In this document: positions 1 to 9,259 of the stretch, one piece after another
Layout of the letters: each line of letters begins with the position of its first letter
Numbering within the stretch: the stretch's first letter is position 1
Source of the DNA: an uncultured Phycisphaerales bacterium
Lineage (GTDB): Bacteria; Planctomycetota; Phycisphaerae; Phycisphaerales; SM1A02
Length of the DNA stretch: 44,483 nucleotides
Reading direction: 5' to 3'
NCBI GenBank assembly: GCA_905480395.1
Contig: CAJQQE010000004.1
Span: 1-44,483 of the forward strand
Notes under the pieces: model-generated
What the model was told of the DNA's origin: nothing
The model's input: only the letters and a program-made list of their open reading frames with translations
The model's database searches: none
Program-made: the position numbers and the translations under genes

Positions 1-324
1 GCCGGCTCCGGTACGGGTCTTGACCCGAACTTCGGTGGCAACGATGCTGCCTTCCCCGGCGACCTTGCCGGTTGGTACAACGGAAGCCCCCCGAGCCTCA
101 ATGGCCAAGTCGGTGATACCGCCGCTGGCCTCGGAGTCCTCGTCGGCCGCTTCGCTTTCGACGGTGACTTTGATCTCAGCGGATCCGAGCTGTTCGTGAC
201 TTGGAACCAGGGTCTTGGTACCCCGGGCAACCAGGCCGGATTCATCGTCAACGTTCCTGCTCCGGGTGCCGTGGCACTCCTCGGCCTCGCCGGTCTCACC
301 GGTCGTCGTCGACGAAACGGCTGA
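1..324 (+). CDS. C-terminal part of a secreted protein with PEP-CTERM-like anchor (5' truncated)
   Basis: Frame 1 is open from the first base to a TGA at 322-324, giving the last 107 residues; the start lies outside the window. The segment is rich in Gly, Asp, Phe and Asn, as in a secreted beta-rich domain, and ends with VPAPGAVALLGLAGLTG followed by four arginines, Asn and Gly. That is the layout of PEP-CTERM sorting signals: a short P-x-P motif, a hydrophobic helix, then a basic tail. The motif reads PAP rather than PEP, a variant common in Phycisphaerae. The protein is probably exported and held at the envelope by this tail until processed by an exosortase-like enzyme (inferred from the family). 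The function of the upstream domain cannot be told. A strong terminator follows 47 bases after the stop. Confidence 0.75.
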   Translation, partial: AGSGTGLDPNFGGNDAAFPGDLAGWYNGSPPSLNGQVGDTAAGLGVLVGRFAFDGDFDLSGSELFVTWNQGLGTPGNQAGFIVNVPAPGAVALLGLAGLTGRRRRNG

Positions 325-371
325 TCTCAGCCGCTTCACGGGCCTTCTTCGGCCCGAAAACCTGATCCCAT

Positions 372-411
372 CGCCGCCGCGACCAAACATTGGTCGCGGC
401 GGCGTCTTTTT
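372..411 (+). terminator. Rho-independent terminator
   Basis: A perfect 15-bp GC-rich stem (372-386 with 390-404) has a 3-base loop and is followed by TCTTTTTA. It ends transcription of the anchored-protein gene upstream. Confidence 0.9.
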
Positions 412-609
412 ATGGCTTCAACCGGAGCTTGGTAGAAAAGTAATTAGTTCTCCCTCAAATCACTGCTTTTCACGCCTTCACGAGTTTTCGTGGCTATCTT
501 CATAGAGTCCTCTCGCCATATCTCTGGCCGGGAGTTTTCGAATAGCAGGCCTCTCCAGACTGAGAGATCCTGTTTTTAGCGATTCTAAATACGCAGACTG
601 GAGATCACG

Positions 610-1995
610 GTGAAGATTGGTATCACCCTTACAACGGTTCTTCTTGGCAGTGCTGCTGCCCTTCTTGGCCAAGTCTCCGCAGATGCGGTACCTGGTGGGA
701 AACGCGGAGGCACCGCTGGCGAAATTGGTGCTGACGTTGCGGTCTGCAATATTCCCGCGATCTCGCGCTGGGGCACTGTGGGCGGGATTACCGCGTACTC
801 CATCGGTACGACGAGCGTCAACCTCGGCGACGTGGATCTCGAGTGGTTCGCCAATAACAATCGGCATCCACGGATGCCGATGAACATGTTCCGATTCGTG
901 GATGGTCGCCTTGACCAGATCGGTTATTCCTGGTGCAAGGATGGCTTCTGCGCCCTCCAACTCAACGAGTGCGGCTCTTGCGACCCCGCAGGTAGCGGTT
1001 GCCCGCAGTTGCTGGGCCCCGGCTGCTCCGACCCGTACTCGAGTTCGCTGAACGGTAGCCAAGGCGGACTCGCTCCAAAGTGGCAATGCAATGCGGCCAC
1101 CGGCCAGTTCCAGTATCCACCCACCGGCCTTCCCAGCGCCGCGGCGACAATCGGCCGACGTATCCAGGTACTCCAGGCAAATCTCTCTCCGCAGCAAAAC
1201 GTCGGAGGCAAGTACTACACCGATTCGCAGTATCTGCATCCGCAGGACTACGAAGCCGGCAACAACCTCAACAATGGTTCCTACAAGCGGATGCTCGTCG
1301 GTTCGCTAAGCGGAAGCGGTTACTCCCTCACCCCGACCGGCTCCACGTTCCTTGGAAAGCCTGGGATCTATGCGTGGGAAGACAACAGTAACTCGGTCGT
1401 TATCAAGACCCGCGATATCCCAAATGATGGACGAGTCTTGGTTGCGAGCGATGTGATCGACAACGGTGACGGCACCTTCCGTTACGAATACGCGATCTAC
1501 AACTACCAGTCGGATTACAACGTGAATGGTTTCACTGTTCCCGTTCCCGCTGGCGTCGAAATCAGCGACATCGATTTCAAGTTCCCGCTTCATCACTCCG
1601 GCGATCCCTACAGCAATGACAGCTGGGTGGTCACCGAAGATGGAAGCAGCATCACTTGGTCCACCGACGAGTTCTCCCAGGACCAGAACGCCAATGCGAT
1701 CCGCTGGGCTTCGATGTACAACTTCTCGTTCACCGCAAATGCAGAACCCGCCACGGGTGATTCCGTCCTCGACATCTTCCGGACCAACTCCACGGAAGTC
1801 GTCGGCGGCGTCTACGTCCCCAGCGGTCCCACCAACCCCTATGACTTGAACGATGACGGCATCGTGAATGGAGCAGATGCTGGCATCTTCTTCACGCAGT
1901 GGGGACAGGGTTGTGGCAACTTCTGCGACTTCAACGAAGATTGCATCGTCAACTCCGCCGACCTCGGCCTCCTCTTCGCCGCTTGGGGTCCCTGA
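610..1995 (+). CDS. Secreted cysteine-containing protein with C-terminal dockerin-type repeats
   Basis: This 461-residue exported protein starts at GTG 610, chosen because GGAG at 600-603 sits 6 bases upstream and because the first 26 residues form a signal peptide (Lys near the start, hydrophobic core, cleavage near VSADA). The N-terminal half has a run of short Cys motifs (WCKDGFCAL, ECGSC, GPGCSDPYSSSLNG) that I associate with a family of uncharacterised secreted proteins common in planctomycetes. The last 53 residues hold two dockerin-type calcium repeats, [14 protein letters not shown] and DFNEDCIVNSADLG, each followed by a short helix ending in WG. Dockerin modules bind Ca2+ and mediate docking or surface retention in known systems; the partner here is unknown. 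No enzymatic motif is visible. The gene is flanked by terminators on both sides and is likely monocistronic. Confidence 0.8.
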   Translation: MKIGITLTTVLLGSAAALLGQVSADAVPGGKRGGTAGEIGADVAVCNIPAISRWGTVGGITAYSIGTTSVNLGDVDLEWFANNNRHPRMPMNMFRFVDGRLDQIGYSWCKDGFCALQLNECGSCDPAGSGCPQLLGPGCSDPYSSSLNGSQGGLAPKWQCNAATGQFQYPPTGLPSAAATIGRRIQVLQANLSPQQNVGGKYYTDSQYLHPQDYEAGNNLNNGSYKRMLVGSLSGSGYSLTPTGSTFLGKPGIYAWEDNSNSVVIKTRDIPNDGRVLVASDVIDNGDGTFRYEYAIYNYQSDYNVNGFTVPVPAGVEISDIDFKFPLHHSGDPYSNDSWVVTEDGSSITWSTDEFSQDQNANAIRWASMYNFSFTANAEPATGDSVLDIFRTNSTEVVGGVYVPSGPTNPYDLNDDGIVNGADAGIFFTQWGQGCGNFCDFNEDCIVNSADLGLLFAAWGP

Positions 1996-2037
1996 TCCTC
2001 AAGTTCGCGTTGATTTGACCTTGATTCAGAATTCAAT

Positions 2038-2069
2038 CGAGCCCCCCGTTTCGGGGGGCTCGTTTTCTT
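2038..2069 (+). terminator. Rho-independent terminator
   Basis: An 11-bp perfect stem (2038-2048 with 2052-2062) with a TTT loop is followed by TTTTCTT, 43 bases after the stop of the dockerin-protein gene. Confidence 0.92.
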
Positions 2070-2285
2070 ACTTGTAGGCCAATCGGCAAAATTGCGAACT
2101 TTCGGCTTCGATGGTGCGTCCCATACAGTGAGGCCGTTACAGATGGCCCATCCCCACCGATTCGCCGATGATTTCATTGGCCTTAAATCACCTCGAACGC
2201 TAGCCTTAGGTATCGCCGGTCAGGCGATACCAGAGGCGCCCGAACTCTCTCTCCAAACGCACGCAGACATCCAGGAACCACACCC

Positions 2286-5003
2286 GTGAAGATGCTCGTT
2301 ACCACAAAGAACGCGATCGCCTTGATCTTGACCGGAGGCCTTGCCGCCACGTTGTTGGCCGCAGATGCCGCGCCTCCAAAATCGACTGCGAAGGCACCTC
2401 GGGCAGCACTTCGATCCCAGACGCCCGTCGACGCGTTGCCGCCGATCGATTTCGATGGAACGACGATCGACGAGTACGAACTGGTGAATCTGCCGCTGCC
2501 ACGAGATATTCCAGAGTCCTACGACGCGACCTTCGAATTTGAGGGTGACTCATACAAACTCGGCCTCGATCGATTTTCGAATCGATCGGCCGGCTTCACC
2601 GTGTATGTCGACTATGGCGATGGCCAGTTAATCGATACGCCCATGACACCGGCCCGAACCTATGTGGGCTTGATCGAAGAAATCGCCGGAAGCGAAGTCG
2701 CCGCAAGTATCCTGGAGAACGGCGTCCATGCAATCGTCCATCTGGGAGACGACGAGATCGTGATCCAACCCGCCGACGACTTCGGAATCGACGGCCCCGC
2801 GGAACAACACATCATCTATCGATCGAGCCTGTCCTTCGCAGAAGGACAGTGCGGAAACGGCCGATTCGATCTTCCCAAGGATGAACCCGAATTCGAGCTT
2901 CCCGGCGCCGGAGCCGGCGATCCGCTCGGAGGAGGCGTCGCCGGGACTGGTTGCAACCTCATCGATCTCAGTATCGATTGTGACAACGAGTTCTACGTTC
3001 GAAACTCCAGCTCCGTCACCGCGACCGTGAACGACGTCGAGTTGATCATCAACCAATGCGAAACCATTTACCAACGTGATGTTGGTATCTGCCACGACAT
3101 TAATACGATCGTCGTTCGAGCCAGCGTGAACGACCCATACAACTCTACCGGCATCGACGGACGTCTCGAAGAGTTCCGCTCGAACTGGCAGAGTGCACCT
3201 GAGAATGACATCCTGAGAGATACGGCACAGATGTTCAGCGGAGTCAACTTCTCCGGCGGTACCATCGGCCTCGCTTGGGTGGGCTCCATCTGCGGAACCT
3301 TCGGATACTCCGTGGTGGAGAGCCGATACACGAATAACATTAGCTTTCGAACCTCGCTGAGCGCTCACGAATTGGGCCACAACTGGAACAGCGGACATTG
3401 TGATTCATCGAGCGGGTGCCATATCATGTGCTCCGGAAATGGCGGCTGCGATGGAATCACCGGTACCAATCTGAAGTTCGGTAACTCGGCTCAGAATGCG
3501 ATCACCAACTACCTGTCGAGCCGGCCTTGTGACATCGTGCTCGCGGATCCGATCATGCTTCCCTTCGCAGATGACTTTGAGGGGGTCACCAGCGTCACGG
3601 AGTGGATCTCCAACAATGGAACCAGCGTCACGACCACGGCGGTGAACGAGCCTCAGGGCATTCGAAGCCTCAACCTGGATGCGACCGGCTCCGGCGAATT
3701 CGCAGATGACGAGATTCGGACCAACTACATCCAACTCGCCGTCCCCGTCGCCTTCGCCTCGTACTGGACCCAGTACCGAGGCGTCGAACAAGGCGGAGTT
3801 CTCTACGTGGACTATCTCGAAAACGACGGTGACTGGGTGAATCTCGAGACCCATGTGTCCGACGGTGTGGATCAGACGCAGTTTGACTTCCATCAGTTCG
3901 AGCTGCCCTCTTCCGCCCGCTACAACGGCTGTCGTTTCCGAATTCGCACTGACGTGAATGGACCGGGCAACGATTGGTACGTCGATGACTTCAAGATCGA
4001 GGAAGAAGAGCAATCGACCATTCCCAACGATGATTGCAATACCGCCTTGGCAGTCCTGGGGGGTGACAACGCATTCACCACCATCGGCTCGACCGATAGC
4101 GGCATCGACGACTCCCTCAACTGCAGTACGTCGAGCGGCCCTTCCGTCTTCAAGGATGCGTGGTTCGAATTCACTGCCTTCTGCACCGGCCCGCTCACCC
4201 TCTCGACCTGCGAGGGGACCGATTTCGATACTCGCATCAGCATCTACGATGCCAGCGGCGGCTGCCCCACCAGTGGAACTTCGCCATTCGCGTGCAACGA
4301 CAACTCGTGTGGGACCGGTTCGTTCATCTCCACCTTTGCGTTCGCGGGCCAGACCTTCCTGATTCGAATCGGCAGTTCCGACGGCTCGGTGGGCGACGGC
4401 GTCCTCCGCATCGAGTGTGGTGGAGAGGGCGGCCCCGAAAACGATGAGTGCGATTCCCCGAACACCGTCTTCGAAGGGTCGAACCTAATTTCTACCACCG
4501 GCGCGACGAGCAGTGGAATCGATGACCTCGTCGGCTGCAGCACCAGCAGCGGCCCAGCGGTCAACGCCGACTTCTGGTTCCTCTACGACGTGAACTGCAC
4601 CGGAATCGTCGAGATTTCCACCTGTGGGGCCGTGTTTGATACTCGACTTACCGTGTATGACGCCGCGGCAGGCTGCCCTTCGAGCGGCGACGCGTCGTAC
4701 GCATGCAATGATGATTCCTGTGACACCGGATCTTTCGTCACCTTCCCCGCACTGGAGGGCCAGAGCTTCCTGATCAGGGTGGGAAGTTCGGATGGATCGA
4801 CCGGCGCGGCCGACCTGGTGATCGACTGCACCCCGTTCGGTGACCCGTGTCCGGAAGACCTCAATGGAGACGGCATCGTCAACGGCGCCGATCTCGGACT
4901 CCTCCTTGGGGCCTGGGGTACGAGCGGCGGAGACATCAATGGCGACGGGCTGACCAACGGTGCTGACCTTGGTCTCATGCTTGGCGCTTGGGGCGACTGC
5001 TGA
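2286..5003 (+). CDS. Secreted reprolysin-like zinc metalloprotease with beta-sandwich and dockerin-type repeats
   Basis: This 905-residue exported protease starts at GTG 2286, with AGGA at 2273-2276; ATG 2292 is possible but further from the RBS. A signal peptide covers about residues 1-28. The catalytic motif [12 protein letters not shown] (361-372) matches HExxHxxGxxH of metzincins (M12/reprolysin-like): H361, H365 and H371 bind zinc, E362 is the base, and M381 in CHIMC is the probable Met-turn. After the protease come a jelly-roll-like segment (about 423-573, opening with DDFEG), then two similar beta-sandwich repeats (about 580-715 and 720-850) that share SSGP, FDTR, CNDxSC and SSDGS. The last 51 residues are two dockerin-type calcium repeats ending WGDC. 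The N-terminal 200 residues resemble a propeptide. It probably degrades extracellular protein; the substrate is unknown. Confidence 0.87.
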   Translation: MKMLVTTKNAIALILTGGLAATLLAADAAPPKSTAKAPRAALRSQTPVDALPPIDFDGTTIDEYELVNLPLPRDIPESYDATFEFEGDSYKLGLDRFSNRSAGFTVYVDYGDGQLIDTPMTPARTYVGLIEEIAGSEVAASILENGVHAIVHLGDDEIVIQPADDFGIDGPAEQHIIYRSSLSFAEGQCGNGRFDLPKDEPEFELPGAGAGDPLGGGVAGTGCNLIDLSIDCDNEFYVRNSSSVTATVNDVELIINQCETIYQRDVGICHDINTIVVRASVNDPYNSTGIDGRLEEFRSNWQSAPENDILRDTAQMFSGVNFSGGTIGLAWVGSICGTFGYSVVESRYTNNISFRTSLSAHELGHNWNSGHCDSSSGCHIMCSGNGGCDGITGTNLKFGNSAQNAITNYLSSRPCDIVLADPIMLPFADDFEGVTSVTEWISNNGTSVTTTAVNEPQGIRSLNLDATGSGEFADDEIRTNYIQLAVPVAFASYWTQYRGVEQGGVLYVDYLENDGDWVNLETHVSDGVDQTQFDFHQFELPSSARYNGCRFRIRTDVNGPGNDWYVDDFKIEEEEQSTIPNDDCNTALAVLGGDNAFTTIGSTDSGIDDSLNCSTSSGPSVFKDAWFEFTAFCTGPLTLSTCEGTDFDTRISIYDASGGCPTSGTSPFACNDNSCGTGSFISTFAFAGQTFLIRIGSSDGSVGDGVLRIECGGEGGPENDECDSPNTVFEGSNLISTTGATSSGIDDLVGCSTSSGPAVNADFWFLYDVNCTGIVEISTCGAVFDTRLTVYDAAAGCPSSGDASYACNDDSCDTGSFVTFPALEGQSFLIRVGSSDGSTGAADLVIDCTPFGDPCPEDLNGDGIVNGADLGLLLGAWGTSGGDINGDGLTNGADLGLMLGAWGDC

Positions 5004-5032
5004 TCGACCCTCGTCTCGAATGCGAAGAAACA

Positions 5033-5072
5033 AAGCGGGTGGCACCCTCCGGTGCCACCCGCTTCTTTTTTT
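5033..5072 (+). terminator. Terminator between convergent genes
   Basis: A 14-bp perfect stem (5033-5046 with 5051-5064), CTCC loop, then CTTTTTTTT. It terminates the metalloprotease gene. Read on the opposite strand, the stem is followed by a looser T-rich stretch, so it may also stop the convergent ATPase gene that ends at 5133. Confidence 0.92.
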
Positions 5073-5132
5073 GGAACGACTTCATCGATCGATTCGCCAG
5101 CGAACCAACAACCGGGCATTGCCTCATATGGT

Positions 5133-6050
5133 TTATTTGGCTCGGCGTCGGGTCGCTTCAACTGCGGGGCTGCTGGTGATTGATGGGCCGGCGGTACTCA
5201 GGAGATCTTCCGCGTAGTTGGTTTCAGCCCGACGTTGGGTAATCGGGCCAACCGGATCGCCACGGAGAAACTGACGGATGAGTTGTTCGTCGATGGTGAG
5301 CGTCTCGATTTCGTCGGCGGGGATCTTCCGGATCTTGTCGAACGCATCACGAGTATCGATCCGGAGCACTCGGCCCTTGTCGAGCATCACCATGCGATCG
5401 GCGATCGTGAATGCCGAGTCCATCTCATGCGTCACGACGACACTGGTCACCCCGAGCTTCTTGGTCAGATCGACAATCAACTGATCGATCTCTGCACTGG
5501 TGACCGGATCTAGGCCGGCCGAAGGCTCGTCATAGAAAAGGATGAGCGGGTCGAGTGCCAGGGCGCGAGCAAGTCCCGCACGCTTCTTCATACCGCCTGA
5601 GATCTGCGAGGGGAGTTTGTCGGCGTGCTCTCGAAGCCCCACCAGTTCGAGTTTGATCTTGACTTGGATGTCGATGATCATTTGATCGAGATCCGTGTGC
5701 TCTTCCAGCGGAAGTGCGACGTTCTCGGCCAAGGTCATGGACTGAAAAAGGGCGCCGGACTGGAACAGAATCCCGAAGTTGCTTCGGATCTCGTTCATCC
5801 CCGCTTCGTCTAACTGATCAATTCGATTCCCGAGCATCGAGATCGTGCCTTCCGACGGCGGAAATGATCCGATCAGCATTCGGAGAAACGTCGACTTGCC
5901 ACACCCAGAGCCCCCCATCACCACGAGCGTCTCACCCCGATGAATGTCCATCGTGAGACCATCGAGCACCGTCTGGGTGCCGAAGATCTTCTTCAGGCCA
6001 CGCACCTCGATGATTGGTTCGCCAGGCTGGGGAATACTGCTTGAACTCAT
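5133..6050 (-). CDS. mlaF: MlaF-type ABC transporter ATP-binding protein
   Basis: This 305-residue ABC ATPase resembles MlaF/Ttg2A, the cytoplasmic motor of the Mla system that moves phospholipids between inner and outer membrane. Visible motifs are Walker A GGSGCGKST (46-54), Q-loop FQSGALF (96-102), signature SGGMKKR (151-157, the MlaF-like form with a basic pair after GGM), and Walker B with LFYDEP (about 171-176), followed by SAGLDP. The H-loop is in VVTHEM. About 45 residues after the ATPase core are poorly conserved. The start codon overlaps the stop of the upstream DUF4190-like gene as ATGA, so translation is probably coupled. No permease (MlaE) or MCE substrate-binding gene (MlaD) is adjacent, so the partner proteins must be elsewhere; the exact Mla assignment is therefore by sequence alone. 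Confidence 0.82.
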   Translation of the reverse strand: MSSSSIPQPGEPIIEVRGLKKIFGTQTVLDGLTMDIHRGETLVVMGGSGCGKSTFLRMLIGSFPPSEGTISMLGNRIDQLDEAGMNEIRSNFGILFQSGALFQSMTLAENVALPLEEHTDLDQMIIDIQVKIKLELVGLREHADKLPSQISGGMKKRAGLARALALDPLILFYDEPSAGLDPVTSAEIDQLIVDLTKKLGVTSVVVTHEMDSAFTIADRMVMLDKGRVLRIDTRDAFDKIRKIPADEIETLTIDEQLIRQFLRGDPVGPITQRRAETNYAEDLLSTAGPSITSSPAVEATRRRAK

Positions 6051-6829
6051 GGGTCACTCGGGGGAGATTGGTCGTCCATTTTCTCGGCCGACTTCTCGGC
6101 GGCTGGTTTCCCTGTGGTCTCGTCGGGTGCCGTACCCGACGAGTCGGCCGGGGTACTCGAACCGGCATCGGCCGCATCCCAGACGACTTCGGTTCCGTCG
6201 GAATCGACCACCGTGATCTTCACAATCCCCAGCAACCGCCCGCTCTCTGGCAGTTCTCCATTTTCGGTGTTGAGCTGGAATGAAGCGGTTCCGTCATAAC
6301 TGCCGTTGGAGAACACGAACTTGAGGGGCATGCTGAAACTGGACTGCCCGAAGGGCGGCTGATCCCCGTCTTTCGGAACGGCGGACTTGAACTCACCGAA
6401 ACGGCGACGAGCTTCGGAGACGAAGGCCTTAGTCCGTGCCGCTGATGGCGCTTGACCCACCAACCACCAATCGTTCGTCTGCTTCGAGTCGCCCTTGAAG
6501 GCACCCTCCATCGCATCGTCCGGACCCGTGAAGACGACAATGAACGAGCTTGCAATCATCTCGCCCACTTCAACAATCTTGATGGTCGTCACTACCTGAC
6601 CGGCGGTAAAGAGTACACCGAGGATCATCGCCGTGATCGCCAGAGGTCGGCCTCTCAGCGGCCCATCGGTACTGGTTCGCCCCAACGCCGCCAGACCAAG
6701 CAAGAGCCCGACCAGCGGGAGTACCGGGATACAGAACAGGAGCGTCAGGACGAACGCCGTGACGGCCATGCCGCTCATGGGCTTCATCTCGGCGTGGTTC
6801 GTCTCTGTGAATGCGGCGTCAGCGTTCAT
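6047..6829 (-). CDS. DUF4190-like membrane protein
   Basis: A 260-residue protein of unknown function. Two hydrophobic helices near the N-terminus (about 21-50 and 66-97) are separated by a short polar loop, with the small-residue-rich look of DUF4190 proteins (LVGLLLGLAALGR, then LAITAMILGVL). The rest is soluble, probably outside the cytoplasmic membrane, and ends in a Pro/Glu/Asp-rich low-complexity tail. AGGAA lies 10 bases before the ATG. Its stop overlaps the start of the MlaF-type ATPase by four bases, so the two are made together; a role alongside that transporter is possible but unproven. It is a paralogue in layout of the next gene upstream. Confidence 0.7.
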   Translation of the reverse strand: MNADAAFTETNHAEMKPMSGMAVTAFVLTLLFCIPVLPLVGLLLGLAALGRTSTDGPLRGRPLAITAMILGVLFTAGQVVTTIKIVEVGEMIASSFIVVFTGPDDAMEGAFKGDSKQTNDWWLVGQAPSAARTKAFVSEARRRFGEFKSAVPKDGDQPPFGQSSFSMPLKFVFSNGSYDGTASFQLNTENGELPESGRLLGIVKITVVDSDGTEVVWDAADAGSSTPADSSGTAPDETTGKPAAEKSAEKMDDQSPPSDP

Positions 6830-6940
6830 GTGTTCGTCATTCCTGTGTGTTTGGCAGACGCCCGGATGGTGACCACCTCCCGCGTCGTTGTTCGGAAACC
6901 CCGGCTCGTTCTTGCGGGCCAGTCTACCCCGCGATTCTCG

Positions 6941-7729
6941 TCATGGCCCCGCAGTCTCTTCTGACGGGCCCACCCCGGAGCGTCCCACCGCCTCCGCAGT
7001 TTCGTTCAATTCCGCCTCGGTGGGTTCGGCCGGCGGTTCCGCATCGGATTTCTTGTCCACCGGGGCGGATCCAAGCCGAAGCAGCGGATTTGGTGGATCA
7101 ATGATTTCGATCCACAGAAACTTCGGTTGAGGGATGAGATCGTCGAGCGCCCGTGCTCGAAGGGAGAAGGCCGCGGCGCCGTAGCGGATTCCACCCGGAT
7201 CGAATTCGAGAACGAGGCGAACTTCCATCCGAGGGTCCAGCGTGTTGCCGCGCATTGCGGCATCCTTGAGTTTGACGTCAATGATCTCGCCGAATCGTTC
7301 CGTGATGACGAGACCAAACATGGCGAGATCGGGCTGATCCGGCGTGGAGGCGGCATCAAAGCCCAGACTCGCCGCCGCCAGATCACCCTGCGCCGCGTCT
7401 TGGATCATGCTCTGGGTCGTGATCAACATCCGATCTTCGAGCGCTTCGAGATACCACTTTCCAAAGGCATCCCAACTAAAGAGCCAAATGACGGTGCTCG
7501 CGGTCCCGATGGCGATCGCGGCGAGGGCCAAGCGACGACCGCCCAGTCGGCCACCACTGGCCATGATCCGTCGGTGGGCGAGAAATCCCAGGAAGACCGA
7601 CACCATGCCGGTCAAGGGACAGCACAACGCCAGCGACGTGATGAAGGCCGCGAGGGCGAGTTGGCTTCGCGGCACCGGGGCTTCAGCAGCCTGAGCGGCG
7701 TTGGTGGGGTGATGTGAGGACCGAGACAT
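6941..7729 (-). CDS. DUF4190-like membrane protein, second copy
   Basis: A 262-residue protein with the same plan as its neighbour: two N-terminal membrane helices (about 26-55 and 65-88), a soluble domain of about 150 residues, and an acidic, Pro/Ala/Glu-rich C-terminal tail. The hydrophobic part contains LGFLAHRRIMASGGRLGG, typical of DUF4190 proteins. Sequence identity with the neighbouring copy is low outside the membrane part, so the pair is an old duplication or a convergent layout. It starts 34 bases from murD, which runs the other way, so the promoters of both must sit in or very near each other's coding ends. The function is unknown. Confidence 0.65.
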   Translation of the reverse strand: MSRSSHHPTNAAQAAEAPVPRSQLALAAFITSLALCCPLTGMVSVFLGFLAHRRIMASGGRLGGRRLALAAIAIGTASTVIWLFSWDAFGKWYLEALEDRMLITTQSMIQDAAQGDLAAASLGFDAASTPDQPDLAMFGLVITERFGEIIDVKLKDAAMRGNTLDPRMEVRLVLEFDPGGIRYGAAAFSLRARALDDLIPQPKFLWIEIIDPPNPLLRLGSAPVDKKSDAEPPAEPTEAELNETAEAVGRSGVGPSEETAGP

Positions 7730-7763
7730 GGCAGAGGAGTGTATCGGCGTCTAGGCTCCGCTC

Positions 7764-9113
7764 ATGGCTTCCGCTCATTCAATCGATCTGCCGACGGGGT
7801 CCGATCCGTTCCCCGGCCCTTTGGCCGATCGGCGGGTCGTCGTGATGGGACTCGGGGCCTTCGGCGGTGGCGAGGCCGTGGCTCGGCATCTCTGTGCCGC
7901 CGGGGCGAAAGTTCTGATCACCGATCTGCGTTCACCAGTGGTGCTCGAACCCGCCATCCGGCGACTTCAAAGTCTCGACCTCGAATTCCACCTTGGCGAA
8001 CATCGCCCGGAAGATTTCGCCTCGGCGGACCTTGTGGTGGTCAACCCGGCGGTCCCCCATCCCTGGGATAATCCATTCCTGAAACTCGCTCGAGAGGCCA
8101 ATGTCCGACTGCTCACGGAAATTCGATTGGCAATTGGCGATCATCCTGCCGACCGAGTGATCGGCGTAACGGGAAGCGCCGGGAAAAGCACCACTTCGGC
8201 GATGATCCATCACGCGCTGGCCCGCATCAGACCGGACCTCATGCCGCGACTGGGTGGCAACATCGGCGGCTCGCTCCTCGATGACCCCCCGCCAGCCAAG
8301 GCAACGTTGATTCTCGAACTCTCGAGCTTCATGCTGCATTGGCTCGCGGGCGATGGTGGCGCTGCGACAGATCGATTTACCCCTGGCATTGCCGTGGTCA
8401 CGAACGTCAGTCCGAATCATCTCGACTGGCACCGGACGATCGAGCACTACACCAAGAGCAAGGAGGCCATTCTTCTTCCTTCGCCCGCATGTGAACAGCC
8501 ACACTCCGTTGCGGAGGTCGATCCCGACGTCGACGAAGAGATCGATGCGACGATCAAGCTGATGGTCCCCGGAGACCACAACCGCGACAACGCGCGGCGT
8601 GCCATCCGAACGATTCTCGCTCATCTGGATCTCCTCGAAGGCCCGCTTCGAGAACGACGACCAATCGCCATTGACTGTGCCACCGCCCTTGCCGATTTTC
8701 GCGGCCTTCCCCATCGCCTCGAATTCATCGAAGAAATCCGAGGCGTTCGGTTCTTCAATGATTCAAAGTCGACCACGCCGGAAGCATCGGTCTTGGCCGT
8801 GCAGAGCATGCTGGATCCCGCTCGCGTCCACCTCATCGCCGGTGGTTACGACAAGGGTTCCAACCTCGATCCGATCGCCGACTTGGCACCATTGCTGGCC
8901 GGCCTCTTCGGGATCGGTGCCACGAGCGAGTCCATCTGCCGTCGGGGCGGCAAGGATTGCGGCACCCTCGAACTCGCCGTGAAGCACGCGATGGATCAAG
9001 CCAGCGCGGGCGATGTGGTACTTCTCAGTCCGGGGTGTGCAAGCTGGGACCAGTTCGCCAACTACGAAGATCGAGGGAACGCCTTCCGTCGCCTCATTGC
9101 CACGATGCGGTGA
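7764..9113 (+). CDS. murD: UDP-N-acetylmuramoyl-L-alanine--D-glutamate ligase
   Basis: MurD adds D-glutamate to UDP-MurNAc-L-Ala in the cytoplasmic part of peptidoglycan synthesis, using ATP. The 449-residue length fits the family. The N-terminal Rossmann-like domain has VVVMGLGAFGGG (about 26-37); the central ATPase domain has the Mur P-loop GVTGSAGKSTT (134-144) and NVSPNHLDWH; the C-terminal domain opens with FFNDSKSTTPEA (about 330-341) and contains LIAGGYDKGS and LLSPGCASWDQF, all MurD hallmarks. The P-loop has SA where most homologues have TN, and the C-terminal motif has STTPEA in place of ATN; both are conservative variants. A peptidoglycan enzyme supports a walled planctomycete. No other mur gene is adjacent. 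Confidence 0.93.
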   Translation: MASAHSIDLPTGSDPFPGPLADRRVVVMGLGAFGGGEAVARHLCAAGAKVLITDLRSPVVLEPAIRRLQSLDLEFHLGEHRPEDFASADLVVVNPAVPHPWDNPFLKLAREANVRLLTEIRLAIGDHPADRVIGVTGSAGKSTTSAMIHHALARIRPDLMPRLGGNIGGSLLDDPPPAKATLILELSSFMLHWLAGDGGAATDRFTPGIAVVTNVSPNHLDWHRTIEHYTKSKEAILLPSPACEQPHSVAEVDPDVDEEIDATIKLMVPGDHNRDNARRAIRTILAHLDLLEGPLRERRPIAIDCATALADFRGLPHRLEFIEEIRGVRFFNDSKSTTPEASVLAVQSMLDPARVHLIAGGYDKGSNLDPIADLAPLLAGLFGIGATSESICRRGGKDCGTLELAVKHAMDQASAGDVVLLSPGCASWDQFANYEDRGNAFRRLIATMR

Positions 9114-9114
9114 A

Positions 9115-9138
9115 TCGGTCTTGGCATCGGTCTTGGCA
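9115..9138 (+). repeat. Two-copy 12-bp tandem repeat after murD
   Basis: The 12-mer TCGGTCTTGGCA occurs twice in direct succession just after the murD stop codon. It is probably a small replication-slippage product; no function is evident. Confidence 0.8.
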
Positions 9139-9170
9139 TCGAGCGTGATACCGAGCATCGCACCCAAAGG

Positions 9171-9213
9171 CCTCACAAAAAGAACGACCGCCCACCGAAT
9201 CGGTGGGCGGTCG
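9171..9213 (-). terminator. Terminator of the lipoprotein gene
   Basis: A perfect 13-bp stem (9185-9197 with 9201-9213) has a 3-base loop. Read on the minus strand it is followed by TTCTTTTTG, so it terminates the lipoprotein gene ending at 9260. On the plus strand only a weak T-rich run follows, but it could slow transcription coming out of murD. Confidence 0.85.
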
Positions 9214-9259
9214 TGATGTTCTTCACTCGATGATTCTGAATCGGGCGTCAGTGTCGCCC

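Noticed and set aside
5133-6050. Considered as an amino-acid or general ABC importer ATPase
   Set aside because: The GGMKKR signature and the SGALF segment fit the Mla type better, and no importer permease is adjacent.
9115-9138. Tandem 12-mer considered as a CRISPR or attachment site
   Set aside because: Only two contiguous copies with no spacer or mobile gene nearby.
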